Source: JBBSEZ01 sp038239195 (GTDB taxonomy: Bacteria > Planctomycetota > Planctomycetia > Gemmatales > Gemmataceae). Taken from it: a stretch of DNA of 35,071 bases. Shown piece by piece: positions 31,764 through 35,071 of this stretch (position 1 is its first letter; each line of letters starts with the position of its first letter). The stretch covers positions 1-35,071 of the forward strand of contig JBBSEZ010000041.1 of the NCBI GenBank assembly GCA_038239195.1, given 5' to 3'. The position numbers were made by a program, and so were the translations under genes. Under the pieces are notes generated by a model. That model was not told the DNA's origin. It made no database searches and saw only the letters and a list, made by a program, of their open reading frames with translations.

Positions 31764-33725
31764 ATGACCCGGCCCTTCACCCCGGAAGAGCTCACCGCCC
31801 TGCGCCCCTTGCAGCGGCAGTTTCCCACCCTCGACGCCGCCCTCGCCGAGATCGCCCGGCTGTCCGCCGAGCTCAGCCTGCCGATGGGCACCGTTCACGT
31901 CCTCAGCGACATCCACGGCGAGGACCGAAAACTGCGGCACGTCATCAGCAACGCCTCCGGCATGCTCCGCCCGCTCGTCAAGCGCCTCTTCGCCCAGCGC
32001 CTGGGCCCCGCCGAGATGCAGGAGCTTCTTTCCCTCCTCTTCTACCCGCGCGAAACGCTCGAGCGCCTCGCCCCGCGCCTCCGCGACCTCGAAGCGCGCC
32101 AGGCCTTCTGCCGCACCGCCCTGGCGTATCTCTTCGAAATAGTGCGCCTCCTCGCAAGGCGCTACCCGCTTCAGCGCGCCACCGCCGTCTTCCCCGACGA
32201 CTACCGGGGCCTTTTCCTCGAACTGCTCCACGAGCCGATCGGCGAGCGCGGCGGCCATTACTACGACGCCCTCATCGAGCCGCTCGTCCGCCACGACCGG
32301 GCGCTCCAGGTGATCCGCCTGACGGTGCGCGTGGCGCGCAACCTCGCCATCGACGAGCTCATCATCGGCGGCGACTGCTGGGACCGCGGGCCGCGCGGCG
32401 ACCGCGTCGTCGATCACCTCCAGCGCCAGCCGCGCCTCGCCTTCGTCTGGGGCAATCACGACGCCGCCTGGCTCGGGGCCTGCCTCGGCCAGGAGGCCCT
32501 CGTCGCCCACGTCCTGCGCATCTCCCTCCGCTACCAGCGCCTCGAACAGCTCGAAGAAGGCTACGGCATCCCCCTGCAACCGCTCGAGGCCCTCGCCCGC
32601 ACGGCCTACGCCGACGACCCCGCCACCTGCTTCCAGCCCAGGGGCGAGGGGCTGCGCGATCCCCTCACGGTCGCCCGCATGCAGAAGGCGGCCGCGATCC
32701 TCCAGTTCAAGCTCGAGGGCCAACTCATCGATCGCAACCCCCAGTGGGGGCTGCAAAACCGCCGGCTGCTCCACACCATCGACCGAGCGGCCGGCACCAT
32801 CCAGATCGACGGCAAGAGCTACCCGCTCGAGGACACCCACTTCCCGACGCTGGGGGCGGAGGCTTATGAGCTCTCCGCCGACGAGGCGACGTGTCTGCGT
32901 GCCCTGCGCCAGTCGTTCGTGACCAGCCGCAAGCTGTGGGAGCAAATGCAATTCCTGCTGTCGCACGGCTCGCTCTACCTGCGCCGCGACGACAACCTGA
33001 TCTTCCACGCCTGCGTCCCCGTCGATGAGAAGGGCGCGTTTCTCCCCTTCGCGGTGGACGGCCAGGAGCACTGCGGCAAGGCCCTCTTCGACGCCCTCGA
33101 CGGCGTTCTCGGCCGGGTGCTCGACCAGGGGGGCGTCGGTGGGCTGGAAGGGGCCCCTGACAGCGACGCCCGGGACCGCGAACTGATGTGGTATCTCTGG
33201 TGCGGGCCGCGCTCGCCGCTGTTCGGCAAGGACAAGATCGCGACTCTGGAGATCGACCTCGTCGCCGATGCCTCGACCCACGTCGAAACGAAGAGCCCCT
33301 ACTTTCACCTGGTTCACGAAGTCGCGTTCTGTGACCGCGTCCTCCAGGAGTTCGGCGTGGCCCCGCGGCGCGGGCTGATCGTCAACGGGCACGTCCCCGT
33401 CAAGATCGAGAAGGGCGAGTCGCCGCTGAAGCGCAGCGGCAAGGCAATCACCATCGACGGCGCCTTTTCGGAGGCGTATGGCGACCACGGCTACACGCTG
33501 GTGCTGGAGCCGGAGCGCACCCTGCTGGCGACGCACCACCACTTCGAGTCGGTCGAGGCCGCCGTGCGCGACGGCGTGGACATCATCCCGACCGTGGCCG
33601 TCCTCCGCGACTGGGACGCTCCGCGCCGCGTCGCCGATACCGAGCGCGGCGCCGAGGTCCGCCGCGCCATCGCCTGCCTCGAGCGCCTCGCCGAGGCCTA
33701 TCGGGCCAATCAACTCCGGAATTGA
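31764..33725 (+). CDS. fbp: Fructose-1,6-bisphosphatase, class III
   Basis: The 653-residue enzyme removes the 1-phosphate from fructose 1,6-bisphosphate, the committed step of gluconeogenesis, using a calcineurin-like two-metal site. The metal motifs are DIHGE (near residue 49), GGDCWDRGP (near 205) and WGNHDAAW (near 231). Downstream SHGSLYLRRDDNLIFHACVP and LIVNGHVPVK provide further His ligands and GDHGYTLV lies near the end. Length (about 640-670) and sequence fit the Firmicutes-type class III family rather than class I or II. ATG 31764 starts with MTRPFTPEELTALR as in homologues; longer upstream readings overlap the intergenic repeat. The gene diverges from a ROK sugar kinase. Confidence 0.94.
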   Translation: MTRPFTPEELTALRPLQRQFPTLDAALAEIARLSAELSLPMGTVHVLSDIHGEDRKLRHVISNASGMLRPLVKRLFAQRLGPAEMQELLSLLFYPRETLERLAPRLRDLEARQAFCRTALAYLFEIVRLLARRYPLQRATAVFPDDYRGLFLELLHEPIGERGGHYYDALIEPLVRHDRALQVIRLTVRVARNLAIDELIIGGDCWDRGPRGDRVVDHLQRQPRLAFVWGNHDAAWLGACLGQEALVAHVLRISLRYQRLEQLEEGYGIPLQPLEALARTAYADDPATCFQPRGEGLRDPLTVARMQKAAAILQFKLEGQLIDRNPQWGLQNRRLLHTIDRAAGTIQIDGKSYPLEDTHFPTLGAEAYELSADEATCLRALRQSFVTSRKLWEQMQFLLSHGSLYLRRDDNLIFHACVPVDEKGAFLPFAVDGQEHCGKALFDALDGVLGRVLDQGGVGGLEGAPDSDARDRELMWYLWCGPRSPLFGKDKIATLEIDLVADASTHVETKSPYFHLVHEVAFCDRVLQEFGVAPRRGLIVNGHVPVKIEKGESPLKRSGKAITIDGAFSEAYGDHGYTLVLEPERTLLATHHHFESVEAAVRDGVDIIPTVAVLRDWDAPRRVADTERGAEVRRAIACLERLAEAYRANQLRN

Positions 33726-33777
33726 TCGAGCGCGCGGAGCGGCCCGGGCGGCGCGTCGCCGACCGGGCCGTTGAAGA

Positions 33778-34176
33778 TCACCCGCCGCGGACGTTGATCT
33801 GGCGCGGGCGGAGCGCCTCGGCCTTGGGCAGGTGGACCGTCAGCACGCCGTTCTTGCACTCCGCCGCGATCTTCGTCGCGTCGATCGACTCGTGGATGGT
33901 GAAGGCGCGATAGAAGTCGCCCTCCTCGTACTCGTTCAGGAGCAGGTCCTTCTCGCCCTGGCGCGGCCGCACCCGGCCTTGCAGGACCAATTCGCCCTTC
34001 TCGTAGTGCAGATCGACGTCTTCCGGGCGCACGCCCGGCACTTCCGCGTACAGGGTGAGTTCGCCGTCGGTCTCGACGATGTCCACGCGGGGGCTAAAGT
34101 GGGCCCCGCCGCGCGTCGCCTCGAGGCGCGGCGCCTGCACGTTCTCCTTCGTCGGGCCGTTCATCGTATTCGCCAT
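33778..34176 (-). CDS. Hsp20/alpha-crystallin small heat-shock protein (second gene)
   Basis: The 132-residue protein is a small heat-shock chaperone that holds unfolding proteins without ATP. The alpha-crystallin domain spans about 28-125: VDIVETDGELTLYAEVPGVR, EKGELVLQGRVR, then YRAFTIHESIDATKIAAECK and NGVLTVHLPK, with the A/G-x-L-type motif as GVLTVHLPK. The C-terminal I-x-I/V anchor is INV in RQINVRGG. GGGAGG lies a few bases before ATG 34176. It is 28 nt downstream of the other Hsp20 gene, so both are in one operon and may form mixed oligomers. Confidence 0.94.
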   Translation of the reverse strand: MANTMNGPTKENVQAPRLEATRGGAHFSPRVDIVETDGELTLYAEVPGVRPEDVDLHYEKGELVLQGRVRPRQGEKDLLLNEYEEGDFYRAFTIHESIDATKIAAECKNGVLTVHLPKAEALRPRQINVRGG

Positions 34177-34204
34177 AATTCGGGCCTCCCAGATGGATTT
34201 CTCA

Positions 34205-34639
34205 TTACTCCGCCTTGACCTGGATCTTCCGCGGCTTCGCCGACTCGTGCTTGGCGAGCTTCACCACCAGCACGCCGTTCTCCAGCCGGGCGTCCACCTT
34301 CTCCGCATCGACGGCATAGGGCAGGGCCAGCGACCGCACGAACGTGCCGAACTGCCGCTCCTGCCGGTGCCACGTGCCCTTGTCCGGGCCACACCGCTTC
34401 CGCTCGCCCTTGATCGTCAACTGGTTGCCCCCGCTGACGTAGATCTCCAGGGCCTTGAGGTCGAGGCCGGGCAACTCCGCCTCGACGCACAACTGGTCGT
34501 TCTCTTCCCAGACGTTGAGCGCCGGAAAGGCAGTCTCGCCCCCGTGCCCCGTCCAGCGGTCGAACACCCGGTTCAACTCGCCCTGGAAGTTCTGCAACTG
34601 ATTCCACCACGGTTGGGCAGGTTGCCAGCGCACGCGCAT
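34205..34639 (-). CDS. Hsp20/alpha-crystallin small heat-shock protein (first gene)
   Basis: The 144-residue chaperone has an N-terminal Trp/Phe-rich arm (QPAQPWWNQLQNFQGELN) typical of oligomer-forming small heat-shock proteins. Its alpha-crystallin domain spans about 40-135 (LNVWEENDQLCVEAELPGLD, NQLTIKGER, FGTFVRSLALP, NGVLVVKLAK). The I-x-V anchor is IQV near the C-terminus. ATG 34639 is chosen because AGGAGAG lies 8 nt upstream; the longer reading above it is not domain-like. It is the first gene of the two-gene operon. No CIRCE element or clear sigma32 promoter was found upstream. Confidence 0.93.
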   Translation of the reverse strand: MRVRWQPAQPWWNQLQNFQGELNRVFDRWTGHGGETAFPALNVWEENDQLCVEAELPGLDLKALEIYVSGGNQLTIKGERKRCGPDKGTWHRQERQFGTFVRSLALPYAVDAEKVDARLENGVLVVKLAKHESAKPRKIQVKAE

Positions 34640-34903
34640 CTTTTGCTCTCCTTGGTTCTTCCAGGCAGGCGCACCTCGGACGGCGCGAGACACCACGCTC
34701 CCGCTCCCCCCGGCCAAGGCCGCCGCCCGTATTGTGGTCCGTCGAACGATCTGACAGAAGTGTTGAATAGCAACGGGCGTGCCAATGGGTTCCGCGCCGC
34801 CAAGTCGAGAATTAACCTGTTGACAGTCTTGAATTTGCGTCGTCTCGCCACGGCGGCCCGGCGCGCCGCCCGGTTGTCAATCTGGCAGTCAATCGAAGTT
34901 AGC
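34640..34903. other. Upstream region of the Hsp20 operon, no gene
   Basis: This 264-bp stretch is AT-richer than the rest (about 34740-34900). It must carry the Hsp20 promoter, but no -35/-10 pair with good spacing could be chosen on the minus strand. TTGACA occurs on the plus strand at 34820-34825 without a -10 partner. No CIRCE-type inverted repeat is present. Confidence 0.5.
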
Positions 34904-35071
34904 GTAGGGTGGGCTGAGTCTTCGAGGCCCACGCGGGAGAGGTTCCGGGTGCCGTGTAGGGTGGGCCGAGTCTTCGAGGCCCACGCGGGAGAGGTTCCGG
35001 GTGCCGTGTAGGGTGGGCCGAGTCTTCGAGGCCCACGCGGGAGAGGTTCCGGGTGCCGTGTAGGGTGGGCC
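34904..35071. repeat. 52-bp tandem repeat running off the window end
   Basis: Three complete units (34904-34955, 34956-35007, 35008-35059) and 12 bases of a fourth follow head to tail. Units 2 and 3 are identical and unit 1 differs at one base (34915 T for C). Each unit carries a hairpin GTGGGCC-N10-GGCCCAC. There are no spacers, so it is not a CRISPR array. The total copy number is unknown because the window ends inside it. Confidence 0.93.

Noticed and set aside
31614..33713. 699-codon frame on the minus strand opposite fbp
   Set aside because: It is antisense to a confidently identified enzyme and results from high GC third positions.
34640..34903. CIRCE or sigma32 heat-shock promoter before the Hsp20 operon
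   Set aside because: No CIRCE inverted repeat and no properly spaced CTTGAA/CCCCAT pair could be found.
34904..35071. CRISPR-like array at the window end
   Set aside because: The 52-bp units are contiguous and identical, with no variable spacers and no cas genes.

Overview
This window is high-GC DNA from a bacterium that looks like a planctomycete of the Gemmata group (Gemmataceae). The inference rests on gene content: a TIGR02996-type repeat-companion protein, a Uma2-family endonuclease, tandem stand-alone WD40 propellers, Hanks-type Ser/Thr kinases, a secreted squalene-cyclase-like repeat protein, an RNase HII-like protein, and proline-rich membrane-anchored LysM proteins. Short palindromic repeats between genes, and rsmH without the usual ftsL/ftsI/mur neighbours, fit the same group. 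No tRNA, rRNA or CRISPR array was seen.

Layout. Positions 1-2583 hold a type III restriction-like helicase/nuclease whose N-terminal ATP-binding part is missing, closed by an inverted repeat. Positions 2653-7541 hold a secreted HEAT-repeat protein, a response regulator, and a minus-strand row of FHA protein, APH/AAA kinase-like protein and PLP aminotransferase. Positions 7694-9010 are a decayed Ser/Thr kinase. Positions 9294-12960 hold three tandem seven-bladed WD40 genes followed by a Uma2 gene. Positions 12949-15944 hold a precorrin-2 dehydrogenase-like gene overlapping a DNA methyltransferase, and a divergent intact Ser/Thr kinase. Positions 15964-20536 hold a NicO-type metal transporter, a squalene/prenyltransferase-repeat protein, a small secreted protein and the RNase HII-like protein.

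Positions 20586-23798 look acquired: an IS66 element inactivated by both a frameshift and loss of a catalytic Asp, a hairpin-rich non-coding stretch, a MITE-like inverted repeat, and a small ORF coupled by ATGA overlap to a patatin phospholipase. Positions 23951-28378 hold the TIGR02996/LRR protein and two related membrane-anchored Pro-rich LysM proteins. The second ends in a degenerate MraZ domain and overlaps the end of rsmH by 11 bp. Positions 29519-33725 hold a frameshifted CPBP protease behind a ROK sugar kinase, with a class III fructose-1,6-bisphosphatase diverging from it. Positions 33778-34639 encode two Hsp20 chaperones in one operon. The window ends in a 52-bp tandem repeat that continues past the edge.

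The most unusual item is the TM-Pro-rich-LysM-MraZ fusion beside rsmH. Its MraZ part has Gly where both DxxxR motifs of the family have Arg, and the gene sits where ftsL normally sits, in a lineage known to lack FtsZ. All functional statements are from reading the sequence and remembered family motifs; no database search was run.
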